From Podarcis raffonei (Eukaryota; Chordata; Lepidosauria; Squamata; Lacertidae): DNA of 64,000 bases. Every line of letters starts with the position of its first letter. Position 1 is the stretch's first letter. The position numbers were made by a program, and so were the translations under genes. Positions 11,901 through 23,023 of this stretch are shown in pieces. The notes beneath the pieces were generated by a model. That model saw nothing but the letters and a program-made list of their open reading frames with translations, was not told the DNA's origin and did not search any database. The DNA lies in NCBI RefSeq assembly GCF_027172205.1, contig NC_070604.1:17998023-18062022 (forward strand), written 5' to 3'.

Positions 11901-12104
11901 AACAGGGAAATGGACAGCTAGCACAGAGGAAAGCATATACTTATAAATATATATAAATAAGTTGCTTGTGAAAATGACCTAACGTAATTTCGAGGCCGCT
12001 TGCCTGACGTGGAGAGCGCCTCTCAGTTCAGGCGCCGCTCTTTTCCAGGCGGACGTTTTTAAGAGTCTGCCCAGATGGAATGTGAAGGATATTCCTTTCA
12101 CTGA

Positions 12105-12115
12105 TAATCCGATTA
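12105..12115. promoter_or_regulatory. Palindromic P3-type homeodomain site TAATCCGATTA
   Basis: An exact TAAT-NNN-ATTA palindrome with CC next to the core, the arrangement preferred by dimers of Lys50 paired-class homeodomains (Otx/Pitx/Gsc-like). It lies 3.7 kb upstream of the TLX3 start with the E-box CAGATG about 30 bp away. Function is inferred. Confidence 0.35.
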
Positions 12116-13018
12116 AGGGAAGGGGAAGAGACCCACCGTCTCAGGCGCAGCCAGCTCATTCCCCAGGCGCCTGGCTGCTCTTTCGGAGATGCTTCTACCA
12201 TCATGGTAAACAGAACAGGACCGCGTGAAGGAGGAGGAGATCGGCGCGAAAGAAGGAACTAAAAATGCGAAGGCGGTTACAAATCAAAGGAAAAAGATAC
12301 CCCAATCTCAGGTCTATTTTTCGCCTCGCTTTCGTTTTTATACGCCCTTGCAGTTGTTGCGAATAACCTGTTGACCTCTTCAGGAGTGGATCGGCTTGGG
12401 CTCTTAAATTTGAGCCGGAGCTCCGCGTGCGCTTTCAGGAGCGCGCGTGGGGCTCCCAGGCAGGCTAAAAAGCTCCCCACGCCTCGTTCACTTCCACGGC
12501 CGAGCCCTCGCCCCCTCTCGACTGGAGTGATCCAGCTCGTATATCCTTCGTCCGTATCCTTCGTATTTCCGTTGTCATTTTCTTTCATTCATATGCATGT
12601 TCTGTGCTTGATAACTTGTAGAACAGAGATCTGTTTGTACACAGAAGCACACGGTTTATTCCAAGGTGCGTATTAAAGCACACATGCAAAGAGAACAGAT
12701 AATATCTACAATTTAATGTAGACACATATGCTTTACTAAGCAATCCTATGCATATCTCCTCGGAAGTAAGGCCCGCTGATTTTCAGTGAGGTTTGCTTCC
12801 AGGAACGTGGATTGCCGTTTCAATGTATGCTATGTGCGCGCGCGGCTATAGGCAATATGTGTGTGACATAGAATTGATCGCACATTGTTTTAGTTTTAAT
12901 GTTATTACTGCTGCTCCTAGGGGGCCCAAGTCCCTTCGTCGTCGTCCCCCATAAAATATTTGAGGGGGCCGCTCCCCTAAAAAGTTGATAGGCATTGCCA
13001 ATCAAATGGTCCGCGCGT

Positions 13019-13095
13019 GCCACATCTTGTGATCGATTATGCGGGGCAGGGCATACATGCGCCCCCCCCAATATTTTATTCATGTTGGCACCCCT
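13019..13095 (+). repeat. Unclassified interspersed repeat shared with 52.4 kb
   Basis: Partner of the repeat at 52401-52482, in the TLX3 upstream region. Contains GGCACCCCTGCTGCTGC at its end. Confidence 0.6.
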
Positions 13096-13429
13096 GCTGC
13101 TGCTACGCACTCAGCATGCGTGGGGCGTTACAAAATAAAAGGTCTCTGCCAGGAGCAGCTTACAATCTAAAAGTGATGCGCGACGGAATGGGAGCAGTCA
13201 GAGGGCCGGGAACTTGAAAGCTGGATAGATTCCCTAGACAGGCGCAGACAGAAAGTTTTGGGCACACACCTCTTGCTAGAAACCGGCTTCGCCAGTGGCT
13301 GGCTGGGCCAGGTCCCGTCTCCCCCCCCCCCTCCTCACTGCCTCTCCGGCCACCCCCGGTCAGGCCTTCCTTCGCCCGCCTTGGGGTGGGGTGGGGGGCC
13401 GGGAAGCTGCTGCCGCCGCCGTTACCGCC

Positions 13430-14760
13430 GCTGCCGTCTGGGAGGCTGAGCTAATTGGATTCTCTCCGCTTGCTCTCGCGGCGTGTCTAAGCGGCCTGAT
13501 CATTAGTTTGAGTTTCCTATAGAGCGGAGCTAATTGGATTTACAGGATACCAGCAAGCTGCTCTGCCAGCTTCCCGGGGAAGAAGGAGGCGCCGAGTCCC
13601 AGCTCCGGCGAGGGGCGAAAGACCCCTCCAGGAGGGGATGCGCCCCCCGAGGCGAGCCTTTTTTGCGCAGCAGAAAGCACCCTCCTCTTTTTGGGGAGCC
13701 TCTCCGAGCCGGGATCCTGACTTTTGCAAGAGAGGGGCGGGGGCGACACACACACAGTTGCGCGCAGGCACAGCAATAAATAAAGCGACACCGGTCCTGA
13801 ATCAGGGCAGTCTTTGTTAGAGGAAATTGCAGCTTGATCTGCATAATGGAAGTTCTAGGTGCCCAGGGCTATCTCTTTATTGCGTGTGTGTCTGCTGTTA
13901 TCAATTTTGAGAACGATTTCACAGGGAGGCTGGCAGACTCGAGCTGGAATAATATGCAAAGATTAGCTTTGAATAATGAATGATGTGCTTTTAAACCAAT
14001 TCCAAAGTGTCTCTGATAGTACAATATGAAAAGGGGTGGTAAGTAATAGTGGGTTTTAAAAGGCGCTAGTATGTTTTTATTACTATATTTAAAAAAAAAG
14101 ATATCTATATTATTTTGGCAAAATGGATAATATATCACGGAGCCTTTGATAATCATATAAACAATACATTTTTCTTTGGAAGATCTCTCTCTCTCTCGGC
14201 TTTACCCAGTTGTGTAGGGCTTGGCTACCTTATTAAATATTAACTCTTTTTTAATATTAGCTTTTAAGTTTAATATGTTGACGTTCTGTACTTTTTACTT
14301 TAATTATATTTTATAATTAATAACTTAGGACCGGTGGTATTCTTAAACGCGACTTTATATTTGCACTCTTCCACCCCCGCCACGTCATAAAAAAGCAACA
14401 ACAAAACTTGTGAATTAATTTCCAGGGCGGGCTTTTAAGGGGTCACATCCTGTAAATAAATGTTTTCTGTTCTCGATCAGGTGAGTTTATTACCGGAGAT
14501 GCCGTTTTATATCTCAATATAAATGTTCCAGAATATTTTATGGAGAGGCCCTGTAATATATCGTAGCCCATGCAGAAAACATGCATGTAAAATACCTAAT
14601 TCTACAAACGGTATTCGGGTTTTTACTAGCCTACGAAAGCCAGTGAAAACGTTCAATTAATTCGTTAAATTGCGGGCGATTTATGCATCACCATGTTCAT
14701 ATTTCATAGTGTTATTTAATTCATTTTAGTTACTTGGTTAAAAAAACAAAACATGAGCTT
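13430..14760. promoter_or_regulatory. Candidate conserved regulatory block upstream of TLX3
   Basis: Low-repeat DNA 5-6.4 kb upstream of TLX3. It contains two copies of GAGCTAATTGGATT (13448-13461 and 13527-13540), a POU-type ATGCAAA in AATATGCAAAGATTAGC near 13951, and many TAAT/ATTA cores through 14200-14720, including CAATTAATTCGTTAAATT near 14654. The density of homeodomain cores and absence of recognisable repeats resemble developmental enhancers. Conservation cannot be tested here, so this is a candidate only. Confidence 0.35.
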
Positions 14761-15313
14761 GTTATAATTTATTCATTTCGGAAAATCCATGCATTTTCAG
14801 CTAGTTCTTCTGTTTGCGAAGTTTCCCACTTGGTATTCCTTTCCAACAATGAGAAAGGTGAAAGTGCCGCTAATCATTTGAAGTGTGTACAGGGGATGGG
14901 GAAAAAAGAAAGAAAGATTATTCTAATAAATGTAAGAAAATTCAGTTTAAGTTTTTTAGGATGAGTGGCGGTGTTGTTTTTTAAGCATCAGGAATGAAAG
15001 GGGTGTGTGAGCACTGAAAAGACAGCCCTGCCCTCTTGAGATGATGCTGCTGCCAAGGGTGCGGCTACCTTACGCATTGGAGACCCTTCAGACCCAGGCC
15101 GAAATGAATACAGTTAAATATCCCATTTATTCACTGTTTGCAGCAGTTTGGCGACGCCCAGCAAGAGTAAAGAGAATTGGTCCTTGTACAGGATTCCTTC
15201 AAGGGATGTGCTGGATCATCCGCATCATGCCCCCACACACCCCGGCTCGCCCCCACTGACCGATTTCAATCCCTAAAGATTGAGGCAAGGGCGCGGAGAC
15301 AGCAAGGCCGAGG

Positions 15314-15420
<107 letters not shown>

Positions 15421-15842
15421 TTTCGTCGTAGCCAACCCACAGGAGGAGAAAGAGAAAGCTGGGGTGCAGGCGGAGCGGGAAAGGTCCCAGTCGCTTGGCG
15501 ACGTTTCCTTCTGGCTAGCGGGCTTCTCCAAGGCCTCCGGCTCCATTGCCACTTCCTTGGCTTCGGCGGAATTTGGCTTGTCTGGGGGTTGAGTTGCTGG
15601 AGGAGCAGCCGCAGGAGAGAAGGAGAGCCGGGCGACGAATCTCCCCTGCCCAACCGAGCTGTGCTCCTTGGAGGAACACGTGCAGGCGTAAAAACGAAGG
15701 AAGGAGGCTGCTCCACGTTTTGACGCTTACTTAGTGGAAGCGACTAGAATTCCCCGACTCTGGGTCCCACTCGGTGCTATACAAGTAAAGCAGTATCATA
15801 CCACTTTAAATGGCCATGCCCGCCTCCCCCCCCCCGCCCCTG

Positions 15843-16022
15843 AGAATCCTGGGAAGTGTAGTTTGATATGGGTTGTTATGGGACCCACCTATTCCCCTCA
15901 AAGAACTACAGTTCCCAGAGTGCCCTCAAAAAGGTGTGGGTGGTGGTTACACAGCTCTGTAAATTGTTGGAGGTCTCATCAATTCCCAGGACCCTTAAAC
16001 AAACTACATCTCCCAGGATTCT
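15843..16022. mobile_element. Foldback MITE (non-autonomous DNA transposon relic)
   Basis: The 22-nt ends at 15843-15864 and 16001-16022 are inverted repeats with two mismatches (left contains CCTGGGAAGTGTAGTTT, right AAACTACATCTCCCAGG). A related internal motif, GAACTACAGTTCCCAGAG, lies near 15902. This is typical of foldback MITEs; the superfamily is not assigned. Confidence 0.6.
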
Positions 16023-16050
16023 CTGGGAGGGGGGAGCCATGACTTCTTAA

Positions 16051-16384
16051 AGGTAAAGGCACCCCTGACCATTAGGTCCAGTCGTGACAGACTCTGGGGT
16101 TGCGGCGCTCATCTCGCTCTATAGGCCGAGGGAGCCGGCGTACAGCTTCCGGGTCATGTGGCCAGCATGACTAAGCCGCTTCTGGCGAAGCAGAGCAGCG
16201 CACAGAAATGCCGTTTACCTTCCCGCCGGAGCGGTACCTATTTATCTACTTGCACTTTGATGTGCTTTTGAACTGCTAGGTTGGCAGGAGCAGGGACCGA
16301 GCAACGGGAGCTCACCCCGTCACGGGGATTCGAGCCACCGACCTTCTGATCAGCAAGTCCTAGGCTCCGTGGTTTAACCCACAG
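16051..16384 (-). mobile_element. Sauria-type tRNA-derived SINE
   Basis: A near full-length reverse-orientation copy. Read on the minus strand it has a tRNA-like head with B-box GATTCGAATCC-like sequence (here GGTGGCTCGAATCC), the shared body (GCAAGTAGATAAATAGGTACC, CATGCTGGCCACATGACCC), and ends in a GGGGTGCCTTTACCTTT-type tail. Sauria SINEs are widespread in squamates and carry a BovB-like 3' end. Full-length BovB is not in the window, but three 3' fragments are. Confidence 0.85.
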
Positions 16385-16828
16385 TATAAGTCACCTGGGA
16401 ATGCGTCAAAGAGGTGTTTAAACACACACATTCCTGCCATTCTTTCCAATGCCACCTCCTTCTTCCCTCTAATCAAGCTGGGAATTCTTAATATTTTGAA
16501 ATAGGCAAGCCAGTAACTTGCCTGTTCTCATTTCCATCTACCAGGCTTCTTAACAGCGCATTCCCGGTTAGGCTACCAATTCTGAGGATCTGAATTTGCT
16601 CCTGGGGGAAGGAAACAGAAGCAGGCAATGAGGGAAGGAACCCTATCCATTGCATTCACTGTCGTCGTTTCCAGGAAAGTGCATGTCTAGGTGTGCAACC
16701 TAAAAACAAATACTGAGGCCTGCAGAATCTCCCCACTTCCACCAAAGACACGGGATAGAAATGGCTCCATTCGACATTTCATGCCATCGTATGGAACTAA
16801 ATTTAAAAATAAGCACCCCCACCAAAGA

Positions 16829-16908
16829 CAGGAGTGCCTGGTGTGCTCTGGTCCATGGGGTCACGAAGAGTCGGACATAACAAAACAACTAAACAGCAAC
16901 AACACCAC
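16829..16908 (+). mobile_element. BovB (RTE) LINE 3'-end fragment
   Basis: About 80 bp matching the last codons and 3' end of the two larger BovB copies at 22.5 and 29.6 kb (GAGTGCCTGG...GGTCACGAAGAGTCGGAC, then ACTAAACAGCAACAAC). Confidence 0.75.
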
Positions 16909-17244
16909 GTCCTACATAAATGTCACAAGACAACGCAGATCAAATTGCTGAGGCCTCTCCCCTGGGAGAGAGTAGCAAGGAGAAGGATAAAGTGTACATT
17001 GCCAAGAGCTTTGGAGAGAAGTCTAGCAGGATGTGAAGCAGAACAAACAAGGGCGCCAGCAAATCAACAACAAAGATCTGGTTTGGACAATTACCTGTGC
17101 AGTAACAATCTCGTATAGTGTGTGAACAGGCCCAACCCTTTACTCTCTCCATCACACAATGTGCTATATGATGCAGCCATCTCTTCTTTTGTGGAGCAAA
17201 AATTGTACCAGTGGAGAGCCTGTGCAATTGAGCACACAGGTAAT

Positions 17245-18310
17245 ATAGAGCGGTCCAAGTGTCCCTATTTTCCAGGGACTGTCCCAGATTTACAGAAGCC
17301 ATCCTAGTTTCGGATTTGATCCTAGAATGCCCTGCTTTTCCTTAGGACAGCCCTATTTTCATTGGAGAAATGTTGGAGGGTATGAAACCAGAGGCCTTTC
17401 TCCTGGGCATAGTTGGCCAATTGGTGCCAAAGAAGGATAGAACTTTCTTTATGTATGCTACAGCAGCAACAAGAATACTCATCGCAAAGCATTGGAAGAC
17501 ACAAGAATTACCCACCTTGGAAGAATGGCAGATGCAAGTAATTGGCTATATGGAAATGGCTGAGATGACTGGCAGAATCCGAGACCAGGGAGAAGAGTTG
17601 GTGGAAGAAGATTGGAGGAAATTTAAAATTTATTTACAGAAGTACTGTAAAATGTATGAATGCTGATGACATTGAAATAAAATGAAGGGGTTCTAGTAAC
17701 AAGAGATAAAAATTTGAAATTATAAATTTGGGAGGTAAAATATATAAGGACAAAGTAGTAGGATACGAATTTGCTGAACTAACTGTTAAAAAGGGATATA
17801 AAAAAGGGAGGCGTGAGGAAGTCAGGAAAATAAGTTAATCAAAGATGAACAATTAGAAAAGAGCGATTTGTGTTTTTTCCTATTCTATTTTTTGTGTGTT
17901 GACTGATTTTTTTTTCTTTTCCCCTTGTTAGGTTAAATGTTTGTATTTTATGTATTGTGAAAGCTTGTATTGTTGTGTTTTATATTTTCCCTGTGTTTTT
18001 ATTGTTCTATGTTTGGTTGTATCTTTTTATTGTTAAACTTAATAAAATATTATTATATATAAAAAAAGAAATGTTGGAGGGTATGAAGTTATGTGACCCT
18101 TGAGCCAAGGAGATAAGTAACTATACAAGCTTTAGAAGACATCTTAGGGCAACCCTATATAGGGAAGTTTTTTTAATGTTTAATTATATATATATAATGT
18201 TGGAAGCCACCCAGAGTGACTGGGGCAAAAATAATAAATTGTTCTTCTTGTTGTTATGGAATGGGACGTCCCTATTTTCATTGGAGAAATGTTGGAGGGT
18301 ATGGAAGGAG
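17245..18310 (+). repeat. Older host repeat split by the L1 insertion
   Basis: The segment CCCTATTTTCATTGGAGAAA-TGTTGGAGGGTATG occurs before the L1 (17351-17386) and again at about 18272-18303, and the L1 target duplication copies part of it. Near 18190-18250 there is a tail (GGAAGCCACCCAGAGTGACTGG followed by AATAATAAATTG) of the L2/CR1 type. Family not assigned. Confidence 0.45.
17387..18067 (+). mobile_element. 5'-truncated L1-clade LINE with target-site duplication
   Basis: The first ~280 bp encode the C-terminus of L1 ORF2 (FLLGIVGQLVPKKDRTFFMY, ATAATRILIAKHWKTQELPT, EEWQMQVIGYMEMAEMTGRI) and end at a TGA near 17664. An AT-rich 3' UTR with AATAAAATATTATT and a short A tail follows. The insert is bounded by identical 20-bp copies of GAAATGTTGGAGGGTATGAA at 17367-17386 and 18068-18087, a classic target-primed insertion signature. 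Only the 3' part of the element was copied in. The reading frame over the surviving ORF2 tail is open. Confidence 0.92.
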
Positions 18311-19724
18311 AGTGAGATACATTCTCCCTCTACCTCACAAAGGACCTGAGTTCTTTTGCCTCATGGAATTCTCATACTGTTAGGTCTGGAGTTTACAGGT
18401 AAACTAGCTGGGGAAACTAGCTGTTATAAAGCATGGTGTTTTTCTTCTCTCAGGCAATGTCCCTGCCCTCTCCCCCTGTTTTGCCTCTTTTGATGTCATT
18501 GCCTCAGCTGATCTGATGTCACAGAGGGGGCTCTGAAGTCACAAATGGGCTGGACCAGGTAACCAGAGCTGACCAGGCAAAGGACAAGATTATGCCTGTC
18601 TCCTTCCCTTCCTGCCCATCTCATGTACTGATAGTTAAATCTGGTGATGAGACAGCACCCTCAGCTTCACCTGAGAGAAGCAGGCTAGTTTAAGGGATGG
18701 AGGGCAGGTTATTTAGTGTTCAAAGCTATGTTCTCTAGCTGCTGGCTGCACCTGACACTTGACACGGATGCCTCACTCTGTTAAAACTGTGATCATGGAA
18801 GACAATCTTACTTGGCTGCGAGTGATCACCGAAGAAGAAGACTCGAATGGCGCAGGTAAGAGAGGGACTGGAAAGGGAGATGTCAGGATATATGATCAAG
18901 AGCTGGTACACTAACCCCCCCCCCCAAGTTTGCATGTACCATAGGTTATGTTATGATATTGAACCAATGCAGCTGCGAGCTGCTGGTAGCTTGAAAACAT
19001 CACATGATGGAATGTTGGGACTGTTCTGTGGGAAACAGAGGGACAGTCAATTCACAGTGTGAAGCACCGGAATTAGCTCAGAGTGTAATATGAGCTCTTC
19101 CTTGTGCTCTTGTACAGGAAGTACAGGAGGAGTTTCTCTCTCGACTGCTGGAATTTGAAGAGAGCAGTCATGTTTTTTGTAACGCTGCAAAGACAGAAAT
19201 AAAGGCATGTAAATACGTTTCTGTCTATCTCTTTCCCCTGCCGGGGGGGGGGGAGGAAAGAGGGGTGTGTTCTTCTCACGCTGAGAAGGATCGCCTATAG
19301 CGACCTCTGCCTGGATCTTGCTGGGGAATGCAGACAGGGAGGTCAACAGGAGATCAAGCCGGGTGCCTGGGAGAGTTGCCAGTTTCTCCTGATAAAGGCT
19401 TGATTCCCGACAGGTTAGTCCTATGTCTTTTTCAGTGGAGTCATTTGTAGCCTCTTAAAGGGAAACGGGCAGATGACATTGGGCCAACAAACAGAAGAGC
19501 TGGACCATCTATTCCAGCGTCCTGTTCTTACGGTGGCCAAACAGATGTTAGTAGGGTATCCACAAGCTAGATCTGAACACAAGAGCATATTAATGCAGCA
19601 TTTTAATACCGATGTCATCTTCTGGAGGTTTGCCAGGAAAATTCATTTATAGTTTCAATTTTCTCTTTAATCTGGATTTGATGTTAATTATTCACTCTGT
19701 GTTAATTAATACTAATGAATGTTT

Positions 19725-19775
19725 CATACAATGTTGTGAGCTGCCCTGAGCCTCTGGGAGAAGGCAATATACACA
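19725..19775 (+). repeat. L2/CR1-type LINE 3'-tail fragment
   Basis: GTTGTGAGCTGCCCTGAGCC followed by GGAGAAGGCAATATA resembles the 3' end of L2/CR1-group LINEs. Short and decayed. Confidence 0.4.
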
Positions 19776-20029
19776 ATCCTATATACATTACTTGCCCTTT
19801 TGGAGGTCTTTCAGCACAATTATAATGGAAGGGGAACAGTAATAAAACAACAACCAAAAACAATTATTTATCAGTGTCTTAGGACAGAATAGCAGGACTG
19901 TGCATGGAACCAACAATCCAATTTGTGGCCCTGCTTTGTAAATTCAGGTCAGACCTGATTTGGCCCAGACCAATCCAGACCAAATCCAAATTCTAATCTG
20001 TATGGCAATCCAGAAAATGCAGACCAAAT

Positions 20030-20800
20030 GAGTAGTAATAATAATTTATTATTTATACCCCACCCATCAGGCTGGGTTTCTCCAGCCACTCTGGGCAGCT
20101 CCCAACAGAATATTAAAAACATGATAAAACATCAAACATTTAAACTTCCCTAAACAGGGCTGCCTTCAGATGTCTTCTAAGTCAGATAGTTGTTTATTTC
20201 CTTGACACCTGAAGGGAGGGTGTTCCACAGGGCAGGTGCCACTACCAAGAAGGCCCTCTGCCTGGTTCTCTGTAACCTTACGTCTTGCAGGGAGGGAACC
20301 GCCAGAAGCCCCTCAGCGCTGGACCTCAGTGTCCAGGCTGAATGATGGGGGTGGAGACGCTCCTTCAGGTATACTGGGCCAAGGCTGTTTAGGGCTTTAA
20401 AGGTCAGCACCAACACTTTGAATTGTGCTTGGAAAAGTACTGGGAGCCATTGTAGGTCTTTCAGGACCAGTGTTATATGGTCTCGGCGGCCGCTCCCATT
20501 CACCAGTCTAGCTGCCACATTCTGGATTAGTTGTAGTTTCCGGGTCACCTTCAAAGGTAGCCCCACGTAGAGTGCATTGCAGTAGTCCAAGCGGGAGATG
20601 ACTAGAGCATGCACCACTCTGGTGAGACAGTCCGCGGCTAGGTAGGGTCTCAGCCTGCGTACCAGATGGAGCTGGTAGACAGCTGCCCTGGACACAGAAT
20701 TAACCTGCGCCTCCATGGACAGCTGCGAGTCCAAAATGACGCCCAGGCTGTGCACCTGCTCCTTCAGGGGCACAGTTGCCCCATTCAGGACCTATGAAAT
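20030..20800 (-). mobile_element. L2/CR1-group LINE, 3' part with ORF2 C-terminus
   Basis: A 198-codon open frame (20773-20177, minus) encodes the end of a LINE reverse transcriptase and its C-terminal region: LGVILDSQLSMEAQVNSVSR, then ISRLDYCNALYVGLPLKVTR, KLQLIQNVAARLV, LQWLPVLFQAQFKVLVLTFK and APALWNTLPSGVKE. The SRLDYCN...LQ.VQN.AARL series is a hallmark of the L2/CR1 group after the palm. The 3' UTR contains CCAGCCACTCTGGGCAGCTC and ends in AAT repeats at about 20032-20056. The frame is free of stops over almost 600 nt, suggesting a fairly recent copy. A decayed relative lies at 54.6-55.5 kb. Confidence 0.85.
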
Positions 20801-20809
20801 CAACAGGGA

Positions 20810-21890
20810 AGTGGTTTCCTACACTGCTGGGGTGTCAGCTGAACCATCCCTTTCCTAGAGTTGTATAGTCTTTCATATTTTTTAAAGCTGTGCAAGTTTA
20901 AAAATGGATTTACGGATCTCTGAACTGGGCCATGTTTCTGTGAAAGCTAGTTTTCGATCTGGAGCATGGTGATGCTCACTACCGTCTTTGGCCCCAGTGC
21001 AAGTGGGCTACATCTAGAGCTTTAATGAAGTCTTTGGCTGTCCGTAAAGCAGATCCTTTTCAACGTTTGATAGAGCTCCAGTTGAAGCCATATAACCCAT
21101 TATTATCTGCTTTGCTTGTCATGTTTATACTCCATTATTATTACTTTTTAAATGAAGAGGTGAGGCAAGGTGGACAGGCTTCTGGAAGGAGATCAAGAGA
21201 AAGCGATGCGATGAGAACCTTTTAAAAAGACAGGTAGCATTTTATAATAATGGAACATTAATTGATATTACATTACTCGGAAATTCCTATGGAGTTGCAT
21301 ATATTGCCTCCACAATAATACAAGGAGGACAGCAAGATGGATAGCATTGCACAATGAAGGAAGAATGGATTTCCACGTCATCGTATTACAAGTACTGCCA
21401 GATATTCCTTTCTGGAGAAACGAAGCAGGTACCAAGAGGCAGATTAGCTTTGCTCTGTTGTCTTGCTATGGTTTTGCTGACACGACTTACCCAATCTTTA
21501 AAAACAAAGTGTCATGCATGGCGGTGTATTAAATATGGGCTTAATGTGCGGCAAAATGCTAAACAAAACCTCTTTCCTGCACGTTATATTGATTGTAAGC
21601 TATCAGCTGCAGGTGGGGATCTTGTAGGAGTTTGTGACATTGCAACTGACTCTGGCTAACCAGTTTGTCATGTTCACCCTGTTGGCTAGAATAATCTTAT
21701 ATTGCCTTCTGCTTGTAATGAAGCCTTGCTCCACGTACCAGATTTCAAAGGCTTGTTCCATGTACCAGATTTTGAGGAGCTTGTGGATGAGATGCTTGCA
21801 ACAGATTCTCCCCCTTTCCCCAAGTGCTTCCTCCTCCTCCTCCTATTGCCAATACCCATTTGCTTGCCCTCCCTCTAGTCCCGAATCTAC
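20810..21890 (+). other. Unassigned stretch with possible decayed coding relic
   Basis: Plus-strand frames show moderately long, non-repetitive open segments (around 21025-21225, 21354-21659 and 21730-21840, including HVPDFEELVDEMLATDSPPF). I cannot assign them to any family. It may be an old mobile-element or processed-gene fossil, or chance. Confidence 0.2.
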
Positions 21891-21895
21891 ACTAC

Positions 21896-22199
21896 TGTAT
21901 TTTTCGCTCTATAAGACGCCCTTTTCGCCTCCTAAAAAGTAAGGGGAAATGTGTGTGCGTCTTACGGAGCGAATGCAGGCTGCGCAGCTATTGCTGAAGT
22001 CAGGAGAGCAAGAGGGATCGGTGCGCAGTGATCCCTCTTGCTCTCCTGGCTTCAGGGATAGCCACACAAAGCCTCTTGAGCGCAGCCAGAGCACTCCTGC
22101 CTCTTCACTCAAGAGGCTTTGCGTTGCTTTCTTGTTTTCCTCCTCTAAAAACTAGGTGCGTCTTATGGTCGGCTGCGTCTTATGGAGCAAAAAATACGG
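21896..22199. mobile_element. TA-flanked foldback MITE (Tc/mariner superfamily, Tc2/Kanga-like)
   Basis: The terminal inverted repeats are CTGTATTTTTCGCTCTATAA at the left and its near-complement TTATGGAGCAAAAAATACGG at the right, flanked by TA on both sides (21894-21895 and 22200-22201). A second pair, AAGACGC...GCGTCTTA, lies just inside. The interior has a 26-bp stem (21994-22019 with 22030-22055, one mismatch, 10-nt loop). No transposase frame. The TA duplication indicates Tc1/mariner-type integration; the Tc2/Kanga assignment is from memory and less certain. Confidence 0.7.
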
Positions 22200-22516
22200 T
22201 ATATCCCCAAGGGAGAGAATAAAGTAAGCTACAGTTACTGTTCCTCCTTTCGCCCTTTGCTCACTGTTTACTTGCATGGAAAGAGCAGGCAGAGAAGACA
22301 GCAACAAGAAGGAGGGGGAGCAGGGCCAGGGGACTCTAGGGACTGGCAACAGGCCCCAGTTTAGACATGGACCCTGGCAAGTCTCCAACAGTGCCAACCC
22401 CCTGATGCCAGTCTTTGTTGCCCCCTAACGGTACATGCATCAGCCTGAGAAGTAAGGTGACCACTTCTGCATTGCCAAAAGAGAGGGTGCACATTTGCAT
22501 TAAAATTTAACTGCTA

Positions 22517-23023
22517 ATTGAAATTGTTGTTGTTTAGTTGTTTAGTCATGTCTGACTCTTCGTGACCCCATGGACCAGAGCACGCCAGGCACTTCCATCT
22601 TCCATTGCTTCCCGCAGCTTGGTCAAACTCATGCTGGTAGCTTTGAGAACACTGTCCAACCATCTCGTCCTCTGTCGTCCCCTTCTCCTTGTGCCCTCCA
22701 TCTTTCCCAACATCAGGGTCTTTTCCAGGGAGTCTTCTCTTCTCATGAGGTGGCCAAAGTATTGGAGCCTCAGCTTCACGATCTGTCCTTCCAGTGAGCA
22801 CTCAGGGCTGATTTCCTTCAGAATGGAGAGGTTTGATCTTCTTGCAGTCCATGGGACAATCAAGAGTCTCCTCCAGCACCATAATTCAAAAGCATCAATT
22901 CTTCAGCGATCAGCCTTCTTTATGGTCCAGCTCTCACTTCCATACATCACTACTGGAAAACCATAGCTTAAACTATACGGACCTTCGTTGGTAAGGTGAT
23001 GTCTCTGCTTTCACCAATGGTGT
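22517..23023 (-). mobile_element. BovB (RTE clade) LINE, 3' end
   Basis: The minus-strand frame 22863-22546 encodes the BovB ORF C-terminus: RRSNLSILKEISPECSLEGQ, VKLRLQYFGHLMRREDSLEK, TLMLGKMEGTRRRGRQRTRW, then LTKLREAMEDGSAWRALVHG and VTKSQT. The 3' end is marked by CAACAACAATTTC near 22517-22530. The copy is 5' truncated. BovB is the squamate LINE known for horizontal transfer to ruminants and is thought to mobilise Sauria SINEs. Confidence 0.92.

Larger units (their letters stand above)
8761..13430. other. TLX3 upstream region, GC-rich, low-repeat
   Basis: No coding exon recognised. The sequence is largely unique, with CpG-rich patches (around 10300-10400, 10900-11350 and 12000-12500) and AT-rich islands. 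Notable items: a partial AAGTAAGTCCCATTG-type repeat near 9262-9304, the palindrome TAATCCGATTA at 12105-12115 close to the E-box CAGATG (12072-12077), another AAGTAAG-type repeat at about 12740-12800, and a repeat shared with 52.4 kb at about 13019-13095. Confidence 0.6.

Noticed and set aside
16690-16951. Short frame containing ECLVCSGPWGHEESD
   Set aside because: An out-of-frame reading of a BovB 3' fragment; not a host gene.
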